36,923 nucleotides of DNA from Pleomorphomonas sp. GTDB lineage: Bacteria; Pseudomonadota; Alphaproteobacteria; Rhizobiales; Pleomorphomonadaceae. The DNA lies in assembly GCA_029976075.1 (NCBI GenBank), contig JARKNW010000034.1, positions 1 through 36,923 of the forward strand, written 5' to 3'. Shown one piece after another: positions 25,588 through 33,855 of this stretch. The notes beneath the pieces are model-generated. The model worked only from the letters and a program-made list of their open reading frames with translations, did not search any database and was not told where the DNA came from. Both the position numbers and the translations under genes were made by a program. Positions within the stretch are counted from its first letter, which is position 1; each line of letters starts with the position of its first letter.

Positions 25588-25903
25588 GACGTGGCTAACG
25601 CCGGGCGCAAAACGTTCGGCAGGAGGAATGACTTGGTCTGTACCAGGGCGCACTGCCCTGGGCGATGACACGAGCTGAGGGGAGCCGACAGTCAGGGGAC
25701 TTCGGCTTCCGGCGGAAGCGATACGAATTTGACGTGGACGAACAACAGTCGACCAGACGGAGTGACCTCACGGTTTCTCCGAACGCTGGAGGTTTGCACG
25801 TCGAAGCGACCAGAGTTTGCGCTCGACCCACCCCTTTCGGTGGAGCGGCGCACCAAGAGCATCAGGCCGCAAGGCGGTCAGTCTTTTATGGAGGCAAAGT
25901 AAA
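25588..25903 (+). other. Structured 316-base leader before the FucI-like gene
   Basis: No credible gene was found between the ROK stop and the isomerase start, but three hairpins occur in series. CCAGGGC-GCACT-GCCCTGG lies at 25643-25661. GCTTCC-GGC-GGAAGC lies at 25705-25719. An imperfect stem of CGCTC plus CACC with GGTG plus GAGCG lies at 25820-25847. A four-codon mini-frame (M-E-A-K-stop, 25888-25902) overlaps the ribosome site of the isomerase. None matches a riboswitch class I recognise. Confidence 0.45.
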
Positions 25904-27307
25904 ATGGAACGGTTCACGCGCGGTAATGTTCCCGATCACCTCAAGCGGCCGTTGGCAACCCTTCAGCCGATCCTGGCGCGCCCAGGCAAACCGACGGTGG
26001 ATATAGCTCGTCTCGAGCAGGAAGTTGCCGGTGTGGCCCATGTCCTGCCGATGATCGAGATAAAGTCACCCGAACACTGGATTGAGACAGTTCGCAGCTT
26101 GGGCGCGGACGTCGATGCCATCATTCCGGTCAGCGTTCCCGCCTATCCGACCGAGGTGTGGAACTCTCACCCGGAAGTTCTGGTCGAGCGGGGGCTTCCC
26201 GTCGTCTTCTGGCCCCTGATGGAATATGACGAGCCGGATTTCTGGCGCTGGTCGGCCCGGGACATGCTGCGGGCGCTTGGCGTTACCGTTCATCTTGTGC
26301 CGTCGATCCGTGATGGCAAGACCTTGCTCAGGGCGCTCGGGACGCAGCGCTTTCTCAAGAACTCCCGTCTGGTAGTGTTCGGAGAGCAGAACTTTCCCTG
26401 GAACGCGCGTTCTGCGGGCCATCTCGTCAAGGAAGGACTGGGAACTTCCATTGACATTTTGCCGCTATCCGCCTTTCGGGATCGCCGCGACGCCTTCAGT
26501 GCCGACCTTGTGGAAAAGGTCTGGGCTGAGCGGTCCGCTCGGTTTGTGCGTGGCAATGTCCGCCCCGAGCATCTCGATACGGCGCTACGGACCTATCTTG
26601 CCATTCGCCAGATTCTCGAAGAGCGCAAGGCTTTCGGATTTGGCGTCAATTGCTACGGCGATCTCATTATCAAAGGTGGTCGCGATGTGCCGTGCCTGGC
26701 TCAGGCGTTGCTTCGCGAGGATGGGTATATTGCTTCTTGCGACGGCGACTTCATCGCCATGGAGAGCATGGTCGCCGCGTCGATCTTTCTTGATGCCCCG
26801 TGCATGATGTCGAACATGTACCCGGTTACCTATGTCGGAGCGTTGCGAGATCATTTCGGCGATCCGCTTTCACCCGATCTGGCACGCTTCCCGCGCGAGC
26901 GCTGGAAGAACCTTGCACGCCTCGCCCACTGCGCTTTCGTTGGCATCGTCCCTGCGGAAATGACCCCGACAGGCAAGGTGGCGTTACGCGACTTCGGTGG
27001 GACCTACGAGATACCGCGCGATGGTCGCGGGTGCGGTATCGACAGTGATCTGCGCGGAAATGAACGCGCCACGGCAATCGAGATGAAGTTCGACGGCAAG
27101 ACCATGATAGCCGCCGGTGTGAACATTGTCGAAACCAGTCGCCACAACCTGAGCCACTGTGAAACGACGGCCCTGCTTGAGTTCGACGATCTGCCAAAGC
27201 TGGTGGCCAACATATCGCGTGAGCACGTCGTCGTCCTTTACGGAGATTACGTGCACGAGCTGGAGATACTTGCCGGCGTCCTCGGCGTCGATTTCATTTG
27301 CTGCTGA
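25904..27307 (+). CDS. L-fucose/L-arabinose isomerase-like protein
   Basis: A 467-residue cytoplasmic protein with the multi-domain fold of FucI/AraA isomerases, which interconvert aldoses and ketoses with a divalent metal. Supporting stretches are IIPVSVPAYPTEVW and LPVVFWPLMEYDEPDFWRW (N-terminal domains), FGVNCYGDLI, the acidic IASCDGDFIAMESMVAASIFLDAP (276-299) that matches the metal-binding region of the family, GTYEIPRDGRGCGID, and a C-terminal REHVVVLYGD. ATG 25904 has GGAGG 9 bases upstream. The similarity is at family level only and the sequence differs clearly from classical FucI and AraA. The FGGY kinase gene follows after 10 bases, so its product is probably a ketose passed to that kinase. 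Confidence 0.75.
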   Translation: MERFTRGNVPDHLKRPLATLQPILARPGKPTVDIARLEQEVAGVAHVLPMIEIKSPEHWIETVRSLGADVDAIIPVSVPAYPTEVWNSHPEVLVERGLPVVFWPLMEYDEPDFWRWSARDMLRALGVTVHLVPSIRDGKTLLRALGTQRFLKNSRLVVFGEQNFPWNARSAGHLVKEGLGTSIDILPLSAFRDRRDAFSADLVEKVWAERSARFVRGNVRPEHLDTALRTYLAIRQILEERKAFGFGVNCYGDLIIKGGRDVPCLAQALLREDGYIASCDGDFIAMESMVAASIFLDAPCMMSNMYPVTYVGALRDHFGDPLSPDLARFPRERWKNLARLAHCAFVGIVPAEMTPTGKVALRDFGGTYEIPRDGRGCGIDSDLRGNERATAIEMKFDGKTMIAAGVNIVETSRHNLSHCETTALLEFDDLPKLVANISREHVVVLYGDYVHELEILAGVLGVDFICC

Positions 27308-27317
27308 GGAGGCGAGT

Positions 27318-28700
27318 TTGGGCAAAAAGCTCGTCGGCCTCGACATCGGCACGACAACCATTTCGGCTCTCTTGCTTGATGCTGCGGCCGGCGAGGTGGT
27401 GGACGTCGTCACCGTCAGGAACAATGCCTCACTGAAGGGTGCCGCCGCTTGGGAGGCGCTTCAAAGTCCCGATGTCATTCTGGATCAGGTTGGTCAGATT
27501 CTCGATGCTTGGTTCGTCAAGCATCGAGATATCGCCGGCATTGGCATCACTGGCCAGATGCATGGCATTCTATATGTCGATCGTGAGGGAAGGGCGCTCA
27601 GCCCACTCATGACCTGGCAGGATGGGCGCGGGGACCTGCCGACCGACAATGGGATAACGTGCGCGGCCAGTCTTGCCGCCGTCACCGGCCGGCAGGCAGC
27701 GACCGGCATGGGCTGCGTCACGCATCTCTACAACGCGCATCATGGGCTCGTTCCGTTTGGGGCGGCATCATTCTGCTCCATCATGGATTTTGTGGCCATG
27801 CGGCTTGTCGGTCGAAGAAGACCACTCGTCGATGCCACCAATGCCGCCGGGTTTGGCGCCTTTGATCTCGAAAGATTGCGGTTCATGACCGAGGTCTTTG
27901 ACAGCCTCGGGCTCGACACAGACCTATTGCCCGAGGTCACGACCACATATCCGGCCCTCGGTGAGACGCGGACGGGCTGCCCCGTCTTCGTTCCGCTTGG
28001 CGACAATCAGGCAAGCTTCCTGGGGTCGGTCCGTGACGTCGGCCGGACGGTGTTGGTCAACGTCGGGACTGGAGGGCAGGTTTCGGTGTTCCAGCCCGAC
28101 TGTGCTCACTACGCCAGCCTCGATACGCGTCCATTTCCCTTTGGCGGCTACCTTGCGGTAGGGGCGTCGCTTTGCGGCGGGCGCGCCTATGCGCAGTTGC
28201 AGCGCTTCTTGTCCGGGGTGCTGCGCCTCTTTGGCGGGGAACATCGACCTGAAGCAGACTGGGACATCATGAATGCCGTCGATCCGGCCAAGCTTTCCGG
28301 CGAGCCGCTCATTGCCGATACCCGCTTTGCAGGGACCAGGATCGATCCGGCACTACGCGGGACCCTAACATCCATTGGTCTCGATAATTTCACGCCAGAA
28401 CATCTGATCGCCGCCGTGCGGTCAGGCATCGTTTCCGAGTTGGCCGCCTTCTACGAAGAGTTGCCCGTCGAGGGTCGCAAAGGAAAAGGTCTGCTTGTTG
28501 GGTCTGGTAACGGACTTCGCCTCAATGCGGCTTTGCGAGCGGCGTTCGAGCAGCGTCTTGGCCTGAAAATGCTCGTTCCGAGTTTTCAAGAGGAAGCCTC
28601 CTTTGGTGCCGCGCTCCTGGCTGGAACGGCGTCGGGCATCTTTGCCAGCTTAGGCGATGGCAGTGCCCTGATCCGCTTTGATAAAACCGGTGCCGACTGA
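27318..28700 (+). CDS. FGGY-family sugar kinase, sedoheptulokinase-like
   Basis: A 460-residue cytoplasmic carbohydrate kinase. The N-terminal phosphate-1 motif is GLDIGTTTISALLLD (7-21). GIGITGQMHGILYVDREG followed by SPLMTWQDGRGD is characteristic of the sedoheptulokinase branch of FGGY. Asp229 in LGDNQASFLGSV is the likely catalytic base, and VNVGTGGQVSVF is the phosphate-2 region. The C-terminal adenosine motif is GLLVGSGNGLRLN. The start is TTG 27318, with GAGGAGG 5 bases upstream; the longer open frame lies inside the isomerase gene. Paired with the FucI-like gene, it should phosphorylate a ketose. The substrate is not assigned. Confidence 0.85.
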   Translation: MGKKLVGLDIGTTTISALLLDAAAGEVVDVVTVRNNASLKGAAAWEALQSPDVILDQVGQILDAWFVKHRDIAGIGITGQMHGILYVDREGRALSPLMTWQDGRGDLPTDNGITCAASLAAVTGRQAATGMGCVTHLYNAHHGLVPFGAASFCSIMDFVAMRLVGRRRPLVDATNAAGFGAFDLERLRFMTEVFDSLGLDTDLLPEVTTTYPALGETRTGCPVFVPLGDNQASFLGSVRDVGRTVLVNVGTGGQVSVFQPDCAHYASLDTRPFPFGGYLAVGASLCGGRAYAQLQRFLSGVLRLFGGEHRPEADWDIMNAVDPAKLSGEPLIADTRFAGTRIDPALRGTLTSIGLDNFTPEHLIAAVRSGIVSELAAFYEELPVEGRKGKGLLVGSGNGLRLNAALRAAFEQRLGLKMLVPSFQEEASFGAALLAGTASGIFASLGDGSALIRFDKTGAD

Positions 28701-29111
28701 ACGCCCTGAAAGAGTCGATCGATACTCATCGATCCGCGCATCGTTGTACAAGCGTAGGGAGTGCCTGCGCGAGAACCATGATCTTGGTGTGGCTAACAAT
28801 CATGCATGCCTGTTGATCGGTTGGTTGTCATCGCCTCTCGTCGAAGGCTGTTCCATTGGGATGTATTGGGAGGAGTCAACTGGTGATCGGTGATTACATC
28901 GGGCGATCTTAACGCGATCGCGAGGGATGCTCCCGGGGCGATTCCACGCCAAGTTGTCTTCCCGATTTAGACTGACGATCGTGACCTCGAACGCTTGCGT
29001 GACAAGCGCATGCTTAAATTTACGGCATGCTCACGATTCGTCTTGACCACCTTCCCGATATCATTCACGTTTGGTGTACCAAGAAAATTCCAACGGTGTC
29101 CAGACGCTTAG
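28701..29111. other. Intergenic region upstream of the liv-type operon
   Basis: About 411 bases without a credible gene. Visible structures are the inverted repeat CGCTTG-N5-CAAGCG (28992-29008), two copies of the palindrome GCATGC (29008-29013 and 29025-29030), and TTGGT-GT-ACCAA (29071-29082). TTGACC at 29043 could be a -35 box, but no convincing -10 box is paired with it. It presumably holds the promoter of module C. Confidence 0.5.
29071..29082 (+). promoter_or_regulatory. Candidate GntR-type operator TTGGT-GT-ACCAA
   Basis: Five-base arms with a two-base spacer lie about 30 bases before the first gene of module C. TGGT/ACCA half-sites are typical of FadR/FCD-type GntR regulators, and one is encoded at the end of this module (35395). 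The link is inferred. Confidence 0.4.
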
Positions 29112-29948
29112 GTGAGCTGTCTGGCTCGCCTGATTGGGCAGCTTTGCGTGAATCAATTGCCCGAAACAGCGCTAGATAAAAAAGCGGCGCCACTGCTGAA
29201 GAGCGAGGCGCTCTGCAAGAATTTCAAAGGGCTACAGGCCCTGCGAAATCACAACGTGGAACTCTATCCAGGTGAAATCCTGGGGATCATCGGTCCGAAC
29301 GGGTCGGGCAAGAGCACGCTCTTCAACGTGATCACGGGTTTCTCCCCTCCATCGTCCGGCTCCGTTGTCTTCGACGGAACGATCATCACCGGATGGCGTC
29401 CCGATCGGGTCGTTGGACGTGGTATTGCCCGCACATTTCAGGGGTCGCGGCTTTTCAAGGCGCTTACCGCCGCCGAGAATGTTGAGGTTGCCGCGCAGAA
29501 GCTTGGTCGGCCGGGGCTGTTGGCGACACTAACCCGTTTTGGTGGTTACGAAAGCAGTCAGATTGCCATTCGCGAGCGCGCCAAGGCCTTGATGGAGCTC
29601 GTCGGCCTCAGCCGTTGGAGCGAGCGCCGCGCTGGTGATCTGCCCTACGGCGCGCAGCGCCGGCTGGAGATTGCGAGAGCGATGGCGACGGGCCCGAAAC
29701 TGCTGATGCTCGACGAGCCCGCAGCCGGTCTCAATACCCATGAGACCAAGGATCTCATGGAGCTTATCCGCGGGCTCCGCGACCAGTTCGGCGTGGCGAT
29801 CATCGTTGTCGAGCACGACATGGATCTGATCGGAAATCTGTGCGAGCGCGTGCAGGTCCTCGCCCAGGGTGAGCTGATTTGCGAAGGGACATTCGACGTT
29901 GTTCAACGGGACCCACGCGTGAGGGGGGCGTACCTCGGCCATGACTGA
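29112..29948 (+). CDS. livG: HAAT-type ABC importer ATPase LivG
   Basis: A 278-residue ATPase of the branched-chain-amino-acid (hydrophobic amino acid and amide) importer class. Walker A is GPNGSGKST at 61-69. [26 protein letters not shown] is the LivG-type Q-loop, [16 protein letters not shown] is the variant signature, and [23 protein letters not shown] is Walker B. The H-loop is [22 protein letters not shown]. The start is uncertain: GTG 29112 gives an N-terminal extension of about 25 residues compared with typical LivG, and GTG 29148 is an alternative; neither has a good ribosome site. It overlaps livF by eight bases. Confidence 0.92.
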   Translation: MSCLARLIGQLCVNQLPETALDKKAAPLLKSEALCKNFKGLQALRNHNVELYPGEILGIIGPNGSGKSTLFNVITGFSPPSSGSVVFDGTIITGWRPDRVVGRGIARTFQGSRLFKALTAAENVEVAAQKLGRPGLLATLTRFGGYESSQIAIRERAKALMELVGLSRWSERRAGDLPYGAQRRLEIARAMATGPKLLMLDEPAAGLNTHETKDLMELIRGLRDQFGVAIIVVEHDMDLIGNLCERVQVLAQGELICEGTFDVVQRDPRVRGAYLGHD

Positions 29949-30669
29949 TACGCCCAGCCTGCTTTCCGTCCGGGATCTGACGGTCAAATATGATGCGGTT
30001 GTCGCGCTCGATGCGATCAATCTCGATGTCCGAGAGGGCGAAGCCGTTGCTCTGATCGGTGCCAACGGCGCCGGCAAGAGCACGCTGCTGAGAACGATTT
30101 CCGGGCTCATTCGTCCGGCTTCGGGGAATATCTCCTATCAAGGGCGGTCCATCCGGCAGAGTTCGCCGCAAGCCATCCTTCGCGGAGGCATTGCCCATTG
30201 CCCGGAGGGGCGTCGCCTGTTCGGCGCGCTGACGGTGGAGGAAAACCTTCGTCTCGGTGCGTGCACCCGCGATGATCCTGCGGCCGTGCGCCGCGATGTC
30301 GAGCGGGTGGAGGAAATGTTCCCGATCATCGCCGAGCGTCGGCGTCAAGCGACAGGCACGCTATCGGGCGGCGAACAACAGATGGTGGCTCTTGCTCGCG
30401 CACTGATGTCTTCGCCGCGTCTCTTGATGCTGGACGAACCGTCACTCGGCGTCGCGCCGCTGGTGACCAAGCTCATCTTCGAGCGGTTGGCGGAGATGAA
30501 GCGGCTCGGGACGACGATCCTCCTGGTCGAGCAAAACGTCAAACTGGCCCTGGCGCTTTCGGATCGCGCCTATGTGCTGCGGACGGGCCGCGTTGCGCTT
30601 GAGGGCGAGGCCCATGCGCTCATCGACGATCCTCGCGTTTTCCATGCCTATCTGGGAGTGAGCGAGTGA
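29941..30669 (+). CDS. livF: HAAT-type ABC importer ATPase LivF
   Basis: A 242-residue second ATPase of the importer. Walker A is GANGAGKST at 40-48. The LivF-specific stretch is GIAHCPEGRRLFGALTVEENLRLGA, the signature is LSGGEQQMVALARALM, Walker B is LLMLDEPSLGVAPLVTKLIFE, and the H-loop is ILLVEQNVKLALALSDRAYVL. The length is normal. It overlaps livG by eight bases and livH by four, indicating tight coupling in a livG-F-H-M-J order, with the binding protein last. Confidence 0.93.
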   Translation: MTDTPSLLSVRDLTVKYDAVVALDAINLDVREGEAVALIGANGAGKSTLLRTISGLIRPASGNISYQGRSIRQSSPQAILRGGIAHCPEGRRLFGALTVEENLRLGACTRDDPAAVRRDVERVEEMFPIIAERRRQATGTLSGGEQQMVALARALMSSPRLLMLDEPSLGVAPLVTKLIFERLAEMKRLGTTILLVEQNVKLALALSDRAYVLRTGRVALEGEAHALIDDPRVFHAYLGVSE

Positions 30670-31568
30670 ACCCCCTCGAATTCACCATCCAGCAGTTCAT
30701 CAACGCAATCAGCCTTGGCAGTCTATACGCCATGGTGGCCGTCGGCCTGTCCATGGTGTTCGGCATCCTTCGGATGACCAACTTTGCTCATGGCGACATG
30801 ATGATGACCGGCTCCTACGCCACGGTTCTTCTGTGCGCGGTGGGGGTTCCCTTTCCCCTGGCGGCGCTGGCGGGCATAGCCGTATCGGCCATTACGGGCA
30901 TCCTTGCCGAGCGTATCGCCTACCGCCCGGTTCGCGGCGCGCCCGACGTGACATTGCTGCTCACCAGCCTTGCGCTCACCTACGTTCTCGAGAACCTCGC
31001 CATTCTCATCTTCTCAGGTTCGCCACGCTCTTTCCCGGCGCCGGACTGGATGAACGAGGTGTTTACGTTCTCCGATGGCGCCATCACCTTCACGTCGATC
31101 GACCTTATCTCGGCCACCTCGGCTCTGCTCAGCCTGTTGGGCCTCGGCTGGTTCGTCAGTCGCACCACGACGGGTCTCGGCATGCGCGCCGCCGCCGAAG
31201 ACATGGCGGCCGCCGCGCTGGTCGGTCTCGATATCAACCGCTTGATCGTCATCGCCTTTGCCATCGCATCCGGTTTTGCCGGTCTTGCCGGCATGTTGTG
31301 GGCGGCCCAGTCGGGCATCATCGAGCCGGATATGGGTTTCTCACCGCTTCTCAAGGCCTTCGTCGCGGCCATCGTCGGTGGCTTTGGCTCGATTGCCGGT
31401 GCGGTGCTCGGTGGCTACCTGCTCGGCGCCCTCGAAATCCTGATCGTTGGCTTCGGCCCACCGGAGCTTTCTCCCTACCGTGATGCCGTCGTCTATGGGT
31501 TGCTCATTGTGTTCCTGTTGTTCCGTCCGGGCGGGCTGATGCAGGCCAATCGCGAGGTGAAGCTGTGA
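30666..31568 (+). CDS. livH: HAAT-type ABC importer permease LivH
   Basis: A 300-residue inner-membrane permease. It begins with the LivH pattern FTIQQFINAISLGSLYAMVAVGLSMVFGILRMTNFAHGDMMM and contains RPVRGAPDVTLLLTSLALTYVLEN, GLGMRAAAEDMAAAALVGLDINR, ASGFAGLAGMLWAAQSG and KAFVAAIVGGFGSIAGAVLGGYLLG. All are standard landmarks of the family, with about eight membrane segments. It overlaps its neighbours by four bases on each side. Confidence 0.94.
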   Translation: MNPLEFTIQQFINAISLGSLYAMVAVGLSMVFGILRMTNFAHGDMMMTGSYATVLLCAVGVPFPLAALAGIAVSAITGILAERIAYRPVRGAPDVTLLLTSLALTYVLENLAILIFSGSPRSFPAPDWMNEVFTFSDGAITFTSIDLISATSALLSLLGLGWFVSRTTTGLGMRAAAEDMAAAALVGLDINRLIVIAFAIASGFAGLAGMLWAAQSGIIEPDMGFSPLLKAFVAAIVGGFGSIAGAVLGGYLLGALEILIVGFGPPELSPYRDAVVYGLLIVFLLFRPGGLMQANREVKL

Positions 31569-32566
31569 ACCGCACCCTCATCTTGGTTGCCTTGGTCCTG
31601 CTGGCGTTTGGTGCTTGGGGACTTCCCATGGTCGCCTCCGATTATGTCGTCCGGCTGCTGATCATGGTCTGCATCAACATCGTGCTTGTCGGTTCGATGT
31701 GTCTGGCCAACGGCTTCACCGGCGTATTCTCGCTAGGACAGGTGGGATTCGTGGCCATCGGCGCCTACGTGTCCGGTATCCTGTCGCTGTCACTCGCCGA
31801 CAAGGCGTCGTACCTTCCGGATCTGCCGGTCCTGCTCGGCCAACTGCAGATGGGCACGCTTTCCGCGACGATCGTTGCCGGTATCGTCTGCGCGGTGATC
31901 GCAGCCATCGTGGGGCTGCCCCTCATGCGCCTGTCGGGGCATCATGTCTCGGTGGCGACGATGGGTTTCATGATCATCGTCAACGTCGTCATCATCAATG
32001 CGGACAGCTTTACCCGCGGCGCTCGCACCTTTACCGGTGTTCCAACCGATACGACGCTGCCGTGGGCCGTCGGCTGGGCGGTCGTATCCATCTTTCTGTT
32101 GGCACGCCTGATTTATTCGCCGATCGGATTGGCCCTGCGTAGCGTGCGCGAAGATGTCATCGCCGCGCAAGCCGTCGGTCTGCCTGTTCTTTGGACGCGA
32201 TTGCTTGCGTTCAGCTTTGGCGCATTCTTCGCCGGTGTGGGCGGTTCGCTCTACGGCCACTATCTGGGGTCGTTCTCCGCCCAGACCTTCTTCTTCCCGC
32301 TGATGGTCAGCCTGATCACCATGCTGGTCCTCGGTGGAATGAGCAGCCTCTCCGGTGTCGTCACCGGCGTCATCGTCGTCACGGCACTATCGGAGATCCT
32401 GCGCAACCTCGAACGCGGCGTTCATCTGGGGCCGGTCTCCGTCCCGCCGCTGTTCGGCGCCAGCCAGGTTGTGCTGGGCCTCTTGTTCATCCTTGTCATG
32501 ATCTATCGGCCGCGCGGTTTGTTCGAGGACAGGGAAATCTCGAGCTTGTTCAAGTTCCGCAAGTAA
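31565..32566 (+). CDS. livM: HAAT-type ABC importer permease LivM
   Basis: A 333-residue inner-membrane permease, partner of LivH. Family landmarks are GSMCLANGFTGVFSLGQVGFVAIGAYVSG, VGLPLMRLSGHHVSVATMGFMII, PIGLALRSVREDVIAAQAVGLPV, AFFAGVGGSLYGHYLG and SLITMLVLGGMSSLSGVVTG. The terminal MIYRPRGLFED is also typical. It overlaps livH by four bases and is followed after 33 bases by the binding-protein gene. Confidence 0.94.
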   Translation: MNRTLILVALVLLAFGAWGLPMVASDYVVRLLIMVCINIVLVGSMCLANGFTGVFSLGQVGFVAIGAYVSGILSLSLADKASYLPDLPVLLGQLQMGTLSATIVAGIVCAVIAAIVGLPLMRLSGHHVSVATMGFMIIVNVVIINADSFTRGARTFTGVPTDTTLPWAVGWAVVSIFLLARLIYSPIGLALRSVREDVIAAQAVGLPVLWTRLLAFSFGAFFAGVGGSLYGHYLGSFSAQTFFFPLMVSLITMLVLGGMSSLSGVVTGVIVVTALSEILRNLERGVHLGPVSVPPLFGASQVVLGLLFILVMIYRPRGLFEDREISSLFKFRK

Positions 32567-32599
32567 CGGTCCAATCACTGAAAACAGAGGAGAAGTAGC

Positions 32600-33772
32600 A
32601 TGGCACTAAAATCGATAAGTCGGGCTGCGCTGTTCGGTGCGGTTGTCGCCTTCGCCGTCACCGGGCAGGCGTTGGCCGCCGATCCGATCAAGATCGGCGG
32701 CGCCTTCAACCTGACCGGCGGACAGGCCTCGCTCGACGGTCCGGCCAAGAACGGCGCACAGATGGCGATTGATTCCATCAACGCCGCCGGCGGCATCAAT
32801 GGTCGGCCTCTCGAGCTCGTCGTCTACGACGGCAAGACCGACCCGGCCGTCATCACCTCGCTGGCCAGCCAGCTGATCAACTCCGACAAGGTCTCCGCCG
32901 TCATCGGTTTCTCCGATTCCGATCCGGTGCTCGCCCTTGGTCCGACCGCGCAGAAGGCCGGCGTGCCGTTCGTGACGGTGGGAGCCACCTCGCCGAAGCT
33001 GCCAGACCAGATCGGTGACCGGATGTTCCTCGCCTGCTTCGGCGACAATACCCAGGCTGCCGTCGGCGCCTCGTTCGCGACCAACGAGCTGAAGGCCAAA
33101 ACGGCTTATGTGCTCGAGGACACGGCCAATGAGTATGCGACGCTGCTGTCCAAGTACTTCCGCGAGACGTTCGAGCACCTCGGCGGCAAGGTGATCGGTC
33201 GCGATACCTACAAGACGGACGACAAGAGCTTTGCCGCCCAGATAACCAAGATCAAGGCCGCGGCCCAGAAGCCCGACTTCATTTATATCGCCGCCACGCC
33301 GGATACCATCGGTCTGGTGGTTCGTCAGGTCCGTCAGGCCGGCTTGAAGCAGCCGATCGTCGGTGGTGACGGCTACGACACGCCTCTGCTGCTCGAGGTG
33401 GCTGGCGCCGCCGCGAACAACGTCTACTACACCACGCATTCGTTCATTTCCGAATCGTCGACCGGCGCGGTGAAGACGTTCTACGACGCCTACAAGAAGG
33501 CCTACGGAACGGCCCCCGAGAATGCCTTTGCGGCGCTCGGCTATGACGCGGCCATGCTGGTGGCCGACGCCATCAAGCGCGCCGGCAGTGACGATCCGGC
33601 CAAGATTGCCGCTGCTCTTGCCGAGACCAAGGATCTGCCGGGCGTTGCCGGTGCCATCAGCTACGCTGCGGGCAGCCGCGTTCCGGTCAAGGGCGTGACC
33701 GTGGTCGGCGTCAAGGACAAGGCTCTTTACAAGGCTGCCGAGCTGGTTCCCACCTTTGTTCCGGCACCGTAA
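32600..33772 (+). CDS. Periplasmic HAAT-type substrate-binding protein (LivJ/AmiC-like)
   Basis: A 390-residue secreted receptor of the Peripla_BP_6 group, which binds amino acids, amides, urea or aromatic acids. The signal peptide is about 26 residues (ALFGAVVAFAVTGQALA, then ADPIK). Mature landmarks are IKIGGAFNLTGGQASLDGPAKNG, INAAGGINGRPLELVVYDGKTDP, VSAVIGFSDSDPVLALGPTAQKAGVPFV and GDGYDTPLLLEVAG. AGAGGAG lies just before the ATG. Placing the binding protein last is less common than first, and a very strong stem-loop follows. The ligand is unknown; the neighbouring creatininase and asparaginase-type genes point toward an amide or cyclic amide. Confidence 0.9.
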   Translation: MALKSISRAALFGAVVAFAVTGQALAADPIKIGGAFNLTGGQASLDGPAKNGAQMAIDSINAAGGINGRPLELVVYDGKTDPAVITSLASQLINSDKVSAVIGFSDSDPVLALGPTAQKAGVPFVTVGATSPKLPDQIGDRMFLACFGDNTQAAVGASFATNELKAKTAYVLEDTANEYATLLSKYFRETFEHLGGKVIGRDTYKTDDKSFAAQITKIKAAAQKPDFIYIAATPDTIGLVVRQVRQAGLKQPIVGGDGYDTPLLLEVAGAAANNVYYTTHSFISESSTGAVKTFYDAYKKAYGTAPENAFAALGYDAAMLVADAIKRAGSDDPAKIAAALAETKDLPGVAGAISYAAGSRVPVKGVTVVGVKDKALYKAAELVPTFVPAP

Positions 33773-33797
33773 GGCAAGCCGCCTTTCGTAATCGCAA

Positions 33798-33833
33798 GCA
33801 CGCCGCATCCTTCTCCGGAAAGATGTGGCGTGC
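33798..33833 (+). other. Long stem-loop between the binding-protein and creatininase genes
   Basis: GCACGCCGCATC and GATGTGGCGTGC pair over 12 positions (one G-U), and inside them TTC-TCCG-GAA adds three more pairs. The structure ends 22 bases before the creatininase ATG and has no U-tract. It fits a stabiliser of the upstream mRNA or a partial attenuator. Confidence 0.65.
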
Positions 33834-33855
33834 CGTTCTGGCAAGGGAGCAGACA

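Noticed and set aside
25617..25675. A 16-codon frame beginning inside an AGGAGGAATG sequence before the FucI-like gene
   Set aside because: The ATG is only one or two bases from the Shine-Dalgarno, and the frame covers the first hairpin of the leader.
28678..28893. A 71-codon plus-strand open frame after the FGGY kinase
   Set aside because: It starts inside the kinase gene, has no ribosome site and shows no domain-like composition.
28890..28970. A 26-codon frame (MITSGDLNAIARDAPGAIPR and onward) downstream of a GGGAGGAG sequence
   Set aside because: The residue composition looks protein-like, so it may be a gene remnant, but it is too short and its start is not well spaced from the purine run.
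29043..29071. TTGACC as a -35 box for the liv-type operon
   Set aside because: No acceptable -10 box occurs at 16-18 bases downstream.
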